Of a stretch of 64,000 bases of DNA, positions 1-9,876 are shown piece by piece. Source of the stretch: Psococerastis gibbosa. Taxonomy: Eukaryota; Arthropoda; Insecta; Psocodea; Psocidae. Numbering within the stretch: position 1 is the stretch's first letter; each line of letters begins with the position of its first letter. A model generated the notes under the pieces. The model saw only the letters and a program-made list of their open reading frames with translations. It was not told where the DNA came from and did no database searches. The stretch covers positions 6,324,001 to 6,388,000 of the forward strand of contig OZ020489.1 in the NCBI GenBank assembly GCA_963971405.1, given 5' to 3'. The translations under genes and the position numbers were made by a program.

Positions 1-53
1 TCATCAGGCAATATATTGAATAGGTTACTGATGCCTGGTAGAAATATAGGTAC

Positions 54-171
54 CTTTAGATCCAAGGATGGCCAGTACTTCCCCGCTGTGGACTTCCATG
101 GATACGTCTTTGAGAATCAGTCCCGATTTTACGCTGTCCATCATTTTCTGGACCCATGTTCCCTGTTCCAC
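54..171 (-). CDS. ABCG5-like half-transporter, one internal exon (partial gene)
   Basis: On the minus strand, 39 codons plus one base are open. They end LKDVSMEV-HSGEVLAILGSK and then reach a donor (AAAG, GTACCT) at 53-52. This is the ABCG pattern in which the first NBD strand leads into the Walker A loop (usually GSSGSGK); the rest of the loop would lie in the next exon, outside the window. A plausible acceptor (pyrimidine-rich, ending TTCAAG) lies just upstream, giving an exon start at 171 in phase 0. ABCG5 and ABCG8 form an obligate sterol-transporting heterodimer in vertebrates and are encoded by adjacent divergent genes; this exon points away from the ABCG8-like gene at 33709. I therefore infer the ABCG5 partner, but only one exon is visible and another ABCG member cannot be excluded. 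I did not find its upstream exons. Confidence 0.7.
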
Positions 172-700
172 CTTGAACAATTAAGAAAATGATAGGCATA
201 CCAAGTTAAATTATCCCAAATTTGTATTATTGCTAGTAAAAATGGTAAAGGCTTGTGAGCGAACCAATACTGTACCTTTTTTTTAAGGAATCACTTAAAA
301 AACTACATCATCTGCTAGGCAAACGTACCTGAGCCTATACTTATATAGGCTATGTGTCTCGAATGGACCTTTGGATATTGGTAAGGTGGCTGTTAAGAAA
401 ATAAATGTGACGATGAAACTAAGGCCCTTTCCATCGAACGACCACTAGTACAGGCGGAGGTTATCTCAAAAACGTACAGTGAGATAAGCTCCTCTTAAAC
501 TTAGTGGTTGGATAAGATTCGAAACGGCCTGAATATTAGGACCTACCACGGGCGTATATTTATATTTTCGGGAGGGACCCAGACCGGGTCGCCCCCGGCC
601 TCGCCTAGCTCTGGTAGTATAGTAGTAGTGTTCGTCGGGTTAATAACGACTTAGGCCTCATATTTGGGCCCATAGAGCGACCCCGACTTGACTGTCCTAT

Positions 701-895
701 GCCAGCCCATAGGACAGTGGACCTCCTGATTATAGTGGATTCCGAACCACTTGGGAAACACAGTAGAGTCACACGATTAGTTCGGAGGTGACCAGGACAA
801 GTCCTACCATGTTTCCCTACCGGCACTGTGTACACGACCAAGTTATCAGCAGCTTTGAACCAGCTCTGGTCCGCTGGATTCAACTTGGTATGGCG
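701..895 (+). repeat. Dispersed repeat family A, copy 1
   Basis: About 195 bp, marked by GGACCTCCTGATTATAGTGG near its start, then an alternation of TTCGGAGGTGACCAGG and an ending near GCTGGATTCAACTTGG. Near-identical to 31966-32160 and related to longer copies at 24186-24490 (plus) and 44565-44877 (minus), with a fragment at 56628-56712. No coding content and no clear termini were found, so the class is unknown (SINE- or MITE-like). Confidence 0.7.
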
Positions 896-1694
896 GCTGG
901 CTCGCCTAGCTCTAGCTATCAACGTCTTGCCAGTTGCCGGGGGCAAAAGACCGAGACGAGGTTAAATTCTTCTATCCAAAACCGCTAAACGCTCATCACC
1001 GTTGACACAAACACGAGCTGACGAGCATCTACCATTACAACCACTCACATTAATTCATTTCTTATTACAATGCCCCATTTCGGGAGGAGGGGGTATGTAT
1101 ACGCCACAAGGACCTAAAATACTATAGCTACTAACCTCGCCTGTGTGAAACACATTGCTCAGCTCCAAGGTGTATTCGTTTGTAATCATCGTATTCTCCA
1201 GCAAACCTTTAAAACCAGCGAAAGCAGTGTAGGTTATTAGGTACCTACTTAAATAGAATTAGTATAAATCACGTACAGTATCTCACATCCTTCCATACAC
1301 TTCCACAGTAGTATACAACACAGAGGTGAGAGGCTTTATAAACAATAACAAACCTTTCTTGTCACGACTCACGAACGGAATTCGGAAGATTCCGGACTCC
1401 GGATCGGAATCAACTTTACGACTAATGATTGGCTGATGGCCAGGCCTGTGCCAGAGATGCAAAGCGCTCTTCGTCCCAGTGTCAGAAGGAATTTAAATGA
1501 AGGGATGGTAGATGCAGTTAGACCCTTTTTCTGGGGAAGGCTCGGTACCTAAATGGAGTAGTGGAGAAGCTATGTTGATCATGCGAATGCAGTACGACGC
1601 TATGATGAGTCTAGTATTTAGGAGAAGTTCAGTGAATTAATTTTGCACTCGGTACTTGTGTGTATCTTCAAAATTTCCCTACAATGAGAACCCC

Positions 1695-1870
1695 CAAGGC
1701 CGTAGCCAGGATTTTTTTTTCGGGGGGGGGGGGGGGTTTAGAAATTTCATTGGGTATTACATAGTTGTTTTTATTTTTCCTCGCAAAATCCGATTCTATA
1801 TAGTATGGAGCCATTTCATTTCGGAGGGGGGGGGGGGGGGGGGGGGGGTTGAACCCCCATGAAAAATTTG
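1695..1870 (+). repeat. G-tract MITE, left end only
   Basis: Begins CAAGGCCGTAGCCAGG followed by T and G homopolymers, with a second G run of about 20 near 1826-1848. The same left terminus is seen at 36134 and 57848, and a related terminus in the complete element at 59005-59181. The right terminus is not evident. Confidence 0.5.
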
Positions 1871-2429
1871 GTGCGAGGCCTAGCAAGAGGATAATTTTGT
1901 ATAAAGAAATGGGTTCAAAATATTGGGGTATACCCATTTTGACAACAGGAAAGTTTAGATTTCTTACAGACCAAGACTTAATGTCAGCAAATAGGGAGGT
2001 TAGATAGGGTTTTTTTTAATTTATTTTACGGTCAATAATTTATTAGATTTATCAATGAAACTGCAGATTGGGGGCTTGAGTGTTTCCCCCGGCCTTGGCG
2101 AAAAAAATCTTGAATAAATAGCCTCGAAATTGTGATTTTTATTGTTGTCATGCGTGGGATCTACTAAAGTGTGAGGCCTGAAGCGGTCACTACATTTACC
2201 CATGATAATATTGTATTATTGTAAGTCGAATTTTTTTTGGGGTGGGGGTTGAACCCCCTATCTCTCGTGCCTTACCAAGAAACCAAGTATACAGTACCAA
2301 CGGGCTAGATACATAATTAGGCGACACAATTTCATTTGTGTTCATGAGGGGGAAGGGCGACAACAGACGACTTACTAAAAGAGAAAAGCTTACTAGAGCA
2401 GGGTAATTTGGATACCATTATACCACATT

Positions 2430-2563
2430 TAATTCCTTATTCTGTGTTTGAATTTGGAATTAGTTGTTATTATAATAAACTCCCGGATGATATCAAGAGG
2501 ATTGACATTGACAAATTGGACGCCTTCAAGAGTGCTTTGGTTAAAATTATGCGGAATAGTTAA
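2430..2563 (+). pseudogene. LINE reverse transcriptase C-terminal remnant
   Basis: The plus-strand frame ending at TAA 2561-2563 reads a typical extreme C-terminus of non-LTR retrotransposon proteins: an FGISCYYNKLPDDIKR block followed by a DAFKSALVKI block. Family members end with 'yNkLP..ik' and 'FKs.Lk'. No RT core is present nearby, so this is a short 5'-truncated relic. Confidence 0.6.
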
Positions 2564-3370
2564 TTGCACGGTTAATTTGAGGCACCGGTACCACTTTAAT
2601 CAACTTTACTGTGATCGTTAGATTATTGGTAATCATTAGCATTACATGCTACTATCAACAATAACAACAACAACAATTCTAGTCAAGATCGTTAATAAAA
2701 TAAGTCATAAATTCAAGCCTATAATATATTCAGGCCAACTATATATATTCTTATTATTAGCCTACCCCCTATGGCCTACCCTTAGACCTCCCTGAGTAAA
2801 GAGTTTCGATATAGAGCTTGTGGGTCAACCGCCCCTATACTGTATAAGGACCCAATCACACTTTTACAGGTTATCGAGCGAGCCCTTATTCACATTGTAA
2901 TAAAACTTATGTGCAGAACACACTTGACTGAACTCCTTACAAAGCATGAAGTGTAGAATGTTCATTACGGTACAGTGCCCACGCGTTGTTGCCAGACTGG
3001 ACCGTATTATCAAGTATGGGCAACTCAGATTCTTAAATTCAGGGGCGGACCGTGGAATGCATGCATTGTTTTGCAAGCTAATGCGTGCACAGTGGAGCAT
3101 CCAGAACTTACTTACTTTACTTTAACCGCCAGTTTAACGGCGCCTTATAGGTTCTGTTAAAAAGGTTATCACTTGTATATGTAAGGAATTGTTAAATATG
3201 TTCATAAGTTATACTGTATAAATTATGGAGCGTAGAAGAGTTTTGTACTTTTGACTACCGGTACTACTTATTAAAACATTCAGATACGTTAAGTAGGTAA
3301 TTTTTAACTAAATAGGTCCACGTCTTGAGCGTCTTTAATGAGTTTTCATCTAACTTAACTAGGTCTGTAC

Positions 3371-3534
3371 CATGGCCGTGTTCAGGGGGTGGTCCAAGGG
3401 GTCCGAACCCCCCCCCCCCCGGAATTTTTTAAATGTAAACCTGTATTGTTTGAAGAACTCAGCCATTAATTCTTTAATACATTGCATAAACAATTTTTTT
3501 TGACCCCCCCCCCCCCCCCCGAAATCAAAACCTG
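3371..3534. mobile_element. Non-autonomous hAT-like MITE with C-tracts
   Basis: Starts CATGGCCGTG and ends AAAACCTG. It is flanked by GTCTGTAC (3363-3370) and GTCTGTAT (3535-3542), a 7/8 match to an 8-bp duplication. Two C runs of about 12 and 18 lie inside. The interior matches the complete element at 59005-59181, including TGTAAACCTGTA and GAAATCAAAACCTGG. No ORF. Confidence 0.7.
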
Positions 3535-3602
3535 GTCTGTATAGTATAGCCTACAGTCTTACATTATTATAAAACTACACTGTGTTGGGCCATACGTCAC
3601 AG

Positions 3603-3746
3603 CTGAAAAATCACGGTAAGTTGACTGCATATACTGTGCTCTGTGCTAGTGAATGCCCGAATCGTATTTATCATCTGTAAAATGACTGCTGTTCGCGTAA
3701 AACGTGCACAATATGTCTCGGTCAACTTACCGTGATTTTTGTTCAG
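3603..3746. repeat. Short inverted-repeat element
   Basis: Arms CTGAAAAATCACGGTAAG (3603 onward) and its complement ending at 3746 (CTTACCGTGATTTTTGTTCAG region) enclose about 95 bp. Probably a small MITE; target duplications are not obvious. Confidence 0.5.
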
Positions 3747-3847
3747 CGTAGTTTACCGATAGCTGTCTTTTTTCCAAGGTGTGGAGGGGGCAGTTTTTTA
3801 GTAGCCAGGGTGCTAATAATAAATACAAATAAAGTAAGCCTAAACTG

Positions 3848-4234
3848 TGTGGGGACCACTTAGTCCCACATGTGTAATAACCAGTCTGCTTCCAGCTTCA
3901 CCTTTTTCCCGGTAGATGGCGCTGTTCACATTCAGATAATTCAATATTCCTCAATCTTCCTTTTACGTATTTATTTCTCTTATTCAATAATATCTTTAAT
4001 CTACCCTCTGTGTCTCATCAGCTCCTTTAGCTGTGGACACAGAGTTGGTTTTTCTATATGGAAGCAGGCTGGATCAAATTCAATATTAATTGTAAGCATG
4101 TATCGTTCTCGTCTCACAGCTCATATTGTAACCACTGTGTGTTAAATTACTCTAACTTGAGTCGAAGCACTGCAATACAAACCAATTCAAGTCTACACTG
4201 CCTATTCAATTGCATCGTCCTTCGACAAGCTACA
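3848..4234 (+). repeat. 5' LTR of Gypsy copy 1
   Basis: 387 bp, begins TGTGGGGACC and ends AAGCTACA. It matches 8739-9125 throughout. It differs from the LTRs of copy 2 at two or more sites (CCCGGTAG here, CCCGTTAG there; GCTACA here, GCCACA there). It should hold the promoter; no convincing TATA box was assigned. Confidence 0.95.
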
Positions 4235-4235
4235 T

Positions 4236-4244
4236 TGGTGACCC
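4236..4244 (+). other. Primer-binding site of Gypsy copy 1
   Basis: TGGTGACCC starts one base after the 5' LTR. This is the opening of the tRNA-Trp-type site known in the CsRn1/Kabuki clade. Downstream the match weakens (TCGACA instead of CGACG), so the tRNA assignment is inferred. Confidence 0.6.
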
Positions 4245-4261
4245 TCGACAACGGAACAAGC

Positions 4262-4555
4262 AGCCTTCCAGTTCCAGTTCCAGCCAATTCCAGTTCCAGC
4301 CAATTCCAGCCAGTTCCAGTTCCAGCCAGCTCCAGTTCCAGCCAGCTCCAGTTCCTGCCAGCTCCAGTTCCAGCCAGCTCCAGTTCCAGCCAGTTCCAGT
4401 TCCAGCCAGTTCCAGTTCCAGCCAGTTCCAGCTTCCAGCTTCCAGCCAGTTCCAGTTCCAGCTTCCAGCCAGTTCCAGCCCGTTCCAGTTCCAGTTCCAG
4501 TTCCAGCTTCCAGCCAGTTCCAGCCCGTTCCAGTTCCAGTTCCAGCCTCCAGAAC
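4262..4555 (+). repeat. CCAGTTCCAG minisatellite in the Gypsy 5' leader
   Basis: Imperfect tandem units of CCAGTTCCAG / CCAGCTCCAG lie between the primer site and gag. The array is open in more than one frame (Q-F-Q-P and P-V-P-A-S-S repeats) and is followed at about 4655-4770 by a second array of ACAGCTACGACCGCT-type units inside gag. Copy 2 has a different array (17575-17870), and its upstream frame is not joined to gag, which suggests the leader array is not itself coding. Confidence 0.8.
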
Positions 4556-4633
4556 GTCTCATCCGGCCATAGGCGGTGGAAACCACCCCGGAGCAGCTAC
4601 ATTCACCGCAGCAGCACAGCCACAACCTGCAAG

Positions 4634-5554
4634 ATGCCGCAGACCACAGCCACAACCCCTACAGCTACGACCGCTACAGCTACAACCGCTACAGCTACGA
4701 CCGCTACAGCTACGACCGCTACAGCTACAGCCGCTACAGCTACAACTGCTACAGCCACAACACCGACACCCACGGCTACAACCCAGATGACAGGCCCTGC
4801 TAGTACGATGGCAGTCTCGGTCAAGCTTCCACCCTTCTGGACACAGTCGGCCAACCTGTCACCGGCACTGTGGTTCACTCAAGCGGAGGCTCAGTTCGCA
4901 CTTGCTGGGGTCACAATGGAAACGACGAAATATTACCACGTCCTTTCAGCGCTCGACCAAAGTACCCTCAGCGAGATCTCAGATTTGTTAGCTGCCCCAG
5001 TACCAGTAAACCCATACACTGAGCTAAAAACGCAGTTAATCCAACGAATGAGTCTTCCAGCAAGCAGTCGCATTCAGCTACTAATGTCGGAAGACATAGG
5101 GGACAAAACTCCCAGCTCTTTTCTCCGGAGACTGCGGGCCCTCGCAGAGAAAGCCATATCAGACTCGGTTTTACGCACCATTTGGACGTCTCGCCTCCCG
5201 CACGCTATACAATTGGCAATCATCGGTCATGATCACCTGTCACTAGGTGACGTCGCGAACCTCGCCGACAAGATGGCCACCATCAATTCAGCAACACGTG
5301 ACCGGATTCTTGAGTGCACAATGGCCCCTGTGGACCTATTGAAGACGTTAACAGAGAACGTCGCGGCTCTACAGGCACAGTTCGCCGACAGATACGGACA
5401 ACGTGCCACACAGCCACGGTTCCAGCGCCAGTTCCGTTCACCAGCGCCTAAACAAGACCCAACTTGGTGTTTTTACCACCAAACCTATGGGAGGAAGGCC
5501 AGAAAGTGCCAGCAGCCATGCAGATTTCCGAAAAACGACGATCGCAGCCAGTAA
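4634..5554 (+). CDS. gag: Gag protein of Gypsy copy 1
   Basis: Structural capsid/nucleocapsid protein of the retrotransposon, 306 residues from the ATG at 4634. The same frame is open back into the LTR to 4058. I chose 4634 because the upstream frame is not conserved in copy 2, whose gag also starts MPQTTATT. The N-terminus is a Thr/Ala-rich repeat (about 1-50). The core from [11 protein letters not shown] onward is capsid-like. The C-terminus carries the nucleic-acid-binding CHCC box (C279, H282, C292, C296; spacing CX2HX9CX3C), the diagnostic CsRn1 form in place of the usual CCHC knuckle. The end overlaps pol by 103 bases in the -1 frame. A start at a later Met (MTGPAS or MAVSVK) is also possible. 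Confidence 0.85.
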   Translation: MPQTTATTPTATTATATTATATTATATTATATAATATTATATTPTPTATTQMTGPASTMAVSVKLPPFWTQSANLSPALWFTQAEAQFALAGVTMETTKYYHVLSALDQSTLSEISDLLAAPVPVNPYTELKTQLIQRMSLPASSRIQLLMSEDIGDKTPSSFLRRLRALAEKAISDSVLRTIWTSRLPHAIQLAIIGHDHLSLGDVANLADKMATINSATRDRILECTMAPVDLLKTLTENVAALQAQFADRYGQRATQPRFQRQFRSPAPKQDPTWCFYHQTYGRKARKCQQPCRFPKNDDRSQ

Positions 5555-8500
5555 AGGCAGGGCCTGCCTGCGCCACTACACACCTGCTTAAAACCTCACA
5601 TCGCCTTCTTATCACGGACCCTTGCACCAAGATACGTTATCTCATTGACACAGGGTCCGACATCTGCGTTTTTCCACGTGCCCGTCTCAACCTACCGCTC
5701 CGTCGTACTCAACTCGAGCTGACTGCCGCCAATGGCACAATCATCAATACGTACGGAACAACAGCTCAACAACTGGACCTGGGATTACGACGCAGTTTCC
5801 GTTGGAATTTCATCATTGCCGATGTCACGCAACCCATCATCGGTGCAGACTTTCTCGCAGCCTCTAATTTGCTGGTGGATCTCCAGAACTCAAAGCTGAT
5901 CGACGGGACAACGCATCGCAAGGCGAACCTGTGTCAAAGCCCCTCCAAGCAACCTAGCGTTTCTACCTTAACAATACCGCACAGTACCCCGGCCAGTCTA
6001 AAAGTAATAATTGAGGAGTTTAGCGACCTCACGCGGCCGAGACAACCCACAGACCAGGTCAAACACTCCACGGTCCACTACATTAGAACGACAGACGGAC
6101 CTCCCGTCTCCGCTCGCCCACGCCGGTTGGCCCCGGACAAGTTTATTATCGCCAAAAAGGAGTTCAACGACATGATCCAGACCGGCGTATGTCGTCCGTC
6201 CGACAGCCCATGGGCCTCACCATTACACCTAGTACCTAAAAGCGACCATTCATGGCGCCCATGCGGGGACTACAGACGGCTCAATGCTCGAACAATTCCT
6301 GACGCGTACCCAGTCCGCCACATCGCAGATTTCAGTGCAGAATTGCGAGGAAAAACCGTATTCAGCAAAATAGACCTGGTCAAAGCATTCACCCAGATAC
6401 CAGTTTCCAATGGTGACATTCCAAAGACAGCAATAAATACTCCGTTCGGCCTTTTCGAATTCCCATTCATGACATTCGGTCTTCGCAATGCTGCTCAAAC
6501 CTTCCAACGCTTCATGGATAACATCCTACGCGACCTCCCGTGGGCATATTCATACATCGACGACGTACTGGTTGCATCGAGTGATAAGCAGGAGCACGAA
6601 TCACACCTACGTCAACTCTTCCAACGATTCCGAGAATATGGCCTAGTCATTAATCCTAGCAAGTGTACCCTCGGCGTTGGGTCAATCAGCTTTCTTGGTT
6701 ACCTCGTGTCAGCAGAAGGCACACAAGCCCTACCAGACAGGGTAAAGGCACTCACTGAATACCCTCTTCCAAAGACATTCAAAGATCTACGCCGTTTCCT
6801 TGGCATGATTAACTACTACCGCCGGTTCCTACCAAATGCAGCCAACGAACAAGCACCACTCAACACGTTGTTATCTGGAGACAAGGTAAAAGGGAACGCT
6901 ACGATACCATGGACAACAAAGCTTACCGAAGCTTTCAGCTCATGCAAACACAGTCTGGCACGCATCACCCTACTCGCGCATCCAGATCATACGGCTCCGA
7001 TTGCACTAGTCACAGATGCATCAGACACCAGTATCGGAGCTACAGTCCAACAACGGATCAACGATCATTGGCAGCCATTAGCATTCTTCTCGCAGAAACT
7101 TAAAGAAAACCAACGAACATGGTCCGCCTACGATCGCGAATTGCTTGCGGTACACGACGCCATTCGTCATTTCCGTTACCTGCTAGAAGCGCGCGCTTTT
7201 GTCGTGTATACCGATCACAAACCGTTGACGCACGCTTTTCAGAATCCAAAAACAAGTTGCTCACCTCGCCAAATGCGGCAAATGGAATTCGTCTCTCAAT
7301 TCACCACGGACATCCAATACATCGCTGGGCAGGACAACATGGCCGCTGATGCATTCTCAAGAATCGAAGCAATCTCTACTCCCGTGTCTCCTGAGCAACT
7401 TTCTTCTGCTCAGAAAGACGACAGAGAACTCAAAGAGCTTCGGTCCAGTAGAAAGACGTCCCTCATCCTCGTTGATGTTCCCATTCCGGGCTCTGATTCA
7501 GTCCTTACGTGCGATTCTAGTCAAGACATACAACGCCCATTTGTGCCCAAACCATTACGTCGACAACTTTTCGAGCACCTACACAGCCTACATCACCCAG
7601 GAATAGCAGCGTCTGCTAACCTGGTTGCCCAACGCTACATATGGCCTTCTATCCGTAAGGATTGCCGCGCTTGGGCTCGTCTGTGTGTCAACTGTCAATT
7701 GTCCAAGATACATCGACACACCCTCACTGCGATTGGAACCTTTACTCAGCCTGACCGACGGTTTCAGCACATACACCTCGACATTGTAGGCCCATTACCA
7801 CCGTCGGAAGGCTACACGTATTTGTTAACACTCGTTGACCGTTTCACGCGATGGCCGGAAGCCGCTCCTATGGTGAACATCACCGCCGAAAACGTCGCCA
7901 GAACCCTCATTTCCTGCTGGATCAGCCGGTTTGGGTGCCCGGAGACAATTACTACAGATCGCGGCCGACAGTTTGAGAGCCATTTGTTTGCTGACCTGGC
8001 CCGATTATGCGGATTTCACCATGCACGGACTACCAGTTACCACCCTGCATCCAACGGCATGGTAGAGCGTATGCACCGCTCACTCAAAGCCTCCATTATG
8101 TGTCATGCCAATGACAAATGGACGGAAGCCCTTCCGCTAGTTTTACTGGGCATGCGCGCCACTCTTAAGAAAGATCTTCAAGCTTCTCCAGCAGATCTGG
8201 TCTATGGTGAACCATTAAAACTACCAGGACAGATGCTGACAACTCCTCCTTCAAATCAGAGTCCGGCGGACACTCTCATCTCACTTCGAAGGAAATTCGA
8301 CTCACTACGCCCCACTCGCGTCAAGAGACACGGGGCTCATCAAACATTCATCCCACAAGACCTTGCCAAGGCCACGCACGTTTTCGTGAGACAAGACCAC
8401 GTCCGTGCTTCCCTCGAACGTCCTTATGCGGGACCATTCCCTGTGTTAAGTCGCACCGACAAAACAGTTACGATTTCAAGCCGCGGTCGTGCGGTTACTG

Positions 8501-8727
8501 TGTCAATGGACAGGGTCAAGCCGGCCTACATTAATGCCAGTACAGACAAACCGTCTCACCAGTCTACGATCAACCCCCCGCATCAGCATCCTGCTCAAGA
8601 TAAACCTCAGGAGAAGGTCTCCTCACCACTTCCTGCCACTGACGTCGTGCCGACACCACCGACTCGCACCACTCGCTCAGGTCGTCACGTCCACGTTCCA
8701 CGACATTTCTCCGACTTCCAGTCTTAG
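5464..8727 (+). CDS. pol: Pol polyprotein of Gypsy copy 1 (PR-RT-RNase H-INT)
   Basis: Replicates and integrates the element. The frame is open from 5452, in -1 relative to gag; the first codon counted here is TTG 5464 and the first ATG is 5518, so translation by -1 frameshifting from gag is likely. Numbering from 5464 (1087 codons): aspartic protease DTGSD at 62-66; RT with [10 protein letters not shown] near 300-309 and the YIDD catalytic box at 364-367; RNase H with D518 in TDAS and a DREL motif at 557-560; integrase with an N-terminal HHCC zinc region (about 706-744) and a DD35E triad D773, D832, E868 (HLDIVGP, TDRGRQF, NGMVER). All catalytic residues are present and no stop interrupts the frame. 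Four residues differ from copy 2. A GAAAAAC heptamer at 5530-5536 in the gag/pol overlap is a candidate slip site. Confidence 0.95.
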   Translation: MVFLPPNLWEEGQKVPAAMQISEKRRSQPVKAGPACATTHLLKTSHRLLITDPCTKIRYLIDTGSDICVFPRARLNLPLRRTQLELTAANGTIINTYGTTAQQLDLGLRRSFRWNFIIADVTQPIIGADFLAASNLLVDLQNSKLIDGTTHRKANLCQSPSKQPSVSTLTIPHSTPASLKVIIEEFSDLTRPRQPTDQVKHSTVHYIRTTDGPPVSARPRRLAPDKFIIAKKEFNDMIQTGVCRPSDSPWASPLHLVPKSDHSWRPCGDYRRLNARTIPDAYPVRHIADFSAELRGKTVFSKIDLVKAFTQIPVSNGDIPKTAINTPFGLFEFPFMTFGLRNAAQTFQRFMDNILRDLPWAYSYIDDVLVASSDKQEHESHLRQLFQRFREYGLVINPSKCTLGVGSISFLGYLVSAEGTQALPDRVKALTEYPLPKTFKDLRRFLGMINYYRRFLPNAANEQAPLNTLLSGDKVKGNATIPWTTKLTEAFSSCKHSLARITLLAHPDHTAPIALVTDASDTSIGATVQQRINDHWQPLAFFSQKLKENQRTWSAYDRELLAVHDAIRHFRYLLEARAFVVYTDHKPLTHAFQNPKTSCSPRQMRQMEFVSQFTTDIQYIAGQDNMAADAFSRIEAISTPVSPEQLSSAQKDDRELKELRSSRKTSLILVDVPIPGSDSVLTCDSSQDIQRPFVPKPLRRQLFEHLHSLHHPGIAASANLVAQRYIWPSIRKDCRAWARLCVNCQLSKIHRHTLTAIGTFTQPDRRFQHIHLDIVGPLPPSEGYTYLLTLVDRFTRWPEAAPMVNITAENVARTLISCWISRFGCPETITTDRGRQFESHLFADLARLCGFHHARTTSYHPASNGMVERMHRSLKASIMCHANDKWTEALPLVLLGMRATLKKDLQASPADLVYGEPLKLPGQMLTTPPSNQSPADTLISLRRKFDSLRPTRVKRHGAHQTFIPQDLAKATHVFVRQDHVRASLERPYAGPFPVLSRTDKTVTISSRGRAVTVSMDRVKPAYINASTDKPSHQSTINPPHQHPAQDKPQEKVSSPLPATDVVPTPPTRTTRSGRHVHVPRHFSDFQS

Positions 8728-8735
8728 GAGGGGGG
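8726..8735 (+). other. Polypurine tract of Gypsy copy 1
   Basis: AGGAGGGGGG, overlapping the pol stop codon and followed by TAA and then the 3' LTR. It would prime plus-strand synthesis. The same tract precedes the 3' LTR of copy 2 (complement near 13404-13413). Confidence 0.75.
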
Positions 8736-8738
8736 TAA

Positions 8739-9125
8739 TGTGGGGACCACTTAGTCCCACATGTGTAATAACCAGTCTGCTTCCAGCTTCACCTTTTTCC
8801 CGGTAGATGGCGCTGTTCACATTCAGATAATTCAATATTCCTCAATCTTCCTTTTACGTATTTATTTCTCTTATTCAATAATATCTTTAATCTACCCTCT
8901 GTGTCTCATCAGCTCCTTTAGCTGTGGACACAGAGTTGGTTTTTCTATATGGAAGCAGGCTGGATCAAATTCAATATTAATTGTAAGCATGTATCGTTCT
9001 CGTCTCACAGCTCATATTGTAACCACTGTGTGTTAAATTACTCTAACTTGAGTCGAAGCACTGCAATACAAACCAATTCAAGTCTACACTGCCTATTCAA
9101 TTGCATCGTCCTTCGACAAGCTACA
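8739..9125 (+). repeat. 3' LTR of Gypsy copy 1
   Basis: 387 bp, same sequence as the 5' LTR at 3848-4234 as far as I can read; it is followed by the target duplication ACTG. Confidence 0.95.
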
Positions 9126-9425
9126 ACTGCATTAATATAGGTACTGAATTGAAAATGACCACCAGAGTGCAATAAAATAACTTGAATAAACCATTTTATT
9201 AATAAACGTTCACATTGGTAGCATAATAAAGGTAAAATTTCGATTTCGATTTGTAGTAATTAATGTAAACCTGGTCATCTATATAAATATAGGTAATTAT
9301 ACCATGCTATTTACAAGTACCTACCTACTTTAATACAGTATATTATGTAGGACCTATTTTGTGTTTCTTATTACTGAAAAACAATAAATTTCACAGGAAG
9401 CACAATTGATACTATGTGATGTCGG

Positions 9426-9601
9426 CAAGGGCGGATTTTGCCCCCAATTTAGGGGGGGGGCGTCAGCGGGCAGATTCAGTGATTATAACATTAAAAAACG
9501 TTATTATTTTTTATTCCCATTCTAAATCCATTTTTATCTAGTGTAAGTTCATTTTATTTTAGGGGGTCCAGTTCCCCTGACCCCCCTAAAATCCGCCCTT
9601 G
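9426..9601. mobile_element. hAT-like MITE with G-tract
   Basis: 176 bp with terminal inverted repeats CAAGGGCGGATTTTG / CTAAAATCCGCCCTTG, flanked by GATGTCGG (9418-9425) and GCTGTCCG (9602-9609), an 8-bp duplication with two mismatches. A G9 run lies close to the left terminus. It is related to 32491-32661 and 61138-61307. No ORF. Confidence 0.75.
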
Positions 9602-9639
9602 GCTGTCCGTTGTTTCTTTACGGATCATCTGGAATCCAT

Positions 9640-9790
9640 GGCAATTTGGAACCGCCACAGCTCTTGAACTCCTACACAAATAGTTTTTGTACAAATAAAA
9701 TTTAATAGTTATTGTAGCCAATCTGGATTAGAAAGAGGGACATAAACTACATATCATGTATCAAAATGCCCAGATTTTTTTCTGCCAGCC
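9640..9790 (+). repeat. Dispersed repeat family C, copy 1
   Basis: Shares GGCAATTTGG, CTTGAACTCCT, TAGTTTTTGTAC and ATATCATGTATC blocks with 47235-47410, 52395-52550 and 54340-54940. Non-coding and of unknown class. It lies just beyond the 3' end of the kinase gene. Confidence 0.6.
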
Positions 9791-9876
9791 CTGATGTTTT
9801 TGACGTCTCTACGATTGATTTTTCATACAGATATTTGATGTTTACCCCTTTCCTCCTCCGATTATTGTGTTATATC

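Larger units (their letters stand above)
172..2430. other. Non-coding stretch; upstream intron or flank of the ABCG5-like exon
   Basis: No coding exon can be supported here. The stretch is AT-rich and contains a family A dispersed repeat (about 701-895) and the left end of a G-tract MITE at 1695. The short open frames are proline runs read from homopolymers. ABCG5-like upstream exons are expected on the minus strand somewhere beyond 171, but none could be recognised. Confidence 0.5.
3848..9125 (+). mobile_element. Full-length Ty3/Gypsy LTR retrotransposon, CsRn1-like, copy 1
   Basis: A 5278-bp element: LTR, primer site, gag, overlapping pol, purine tract, LTR. It is bounded by TG...CA and flanked by a 4-bp target duplication ACTG (3844-3847 and 9126-9129). 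The two 387-bp LTRs show no difference on reading, and both large frames are open, so insertion was recent and the copy may still be competent. Domain order PR-RT-RH-INT defines Gypsy. The Gag Cys-His box CX2HX9CX3C and the TGGTGACCC start of the primer site are the known marks of the CsRn1/Kabuki clade (tRNA-Trp primer). No envelope-like frame follows pol. A second copy in the opposite orientation lies at 13014-18280. Confidence 0.95.

Noticed and set aside
1668-1937. Proline-rich frames around G or C runs (also near 20519, 22231 N-terminal part, 26615, 58147)
   Set aside because: Their composition comes from homopolymers inside MITEs; no start context, splice pattern or conserved segment.
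4603-4878. Antisense frame made of Val-Ala repeats, and the Trp-Asn repeat frame at 4230-4655
   Set aside because: They are the complement of the gag and leader tandem arrays; repeats with no stops in several frames produce them.
8761-9140. An envelope or extra ORF after pol in the Gypsy elements
   Set aside because: The frames lie in the LTR and recur in both LTRs; no signal peptide, membrane segment or splice evidence.
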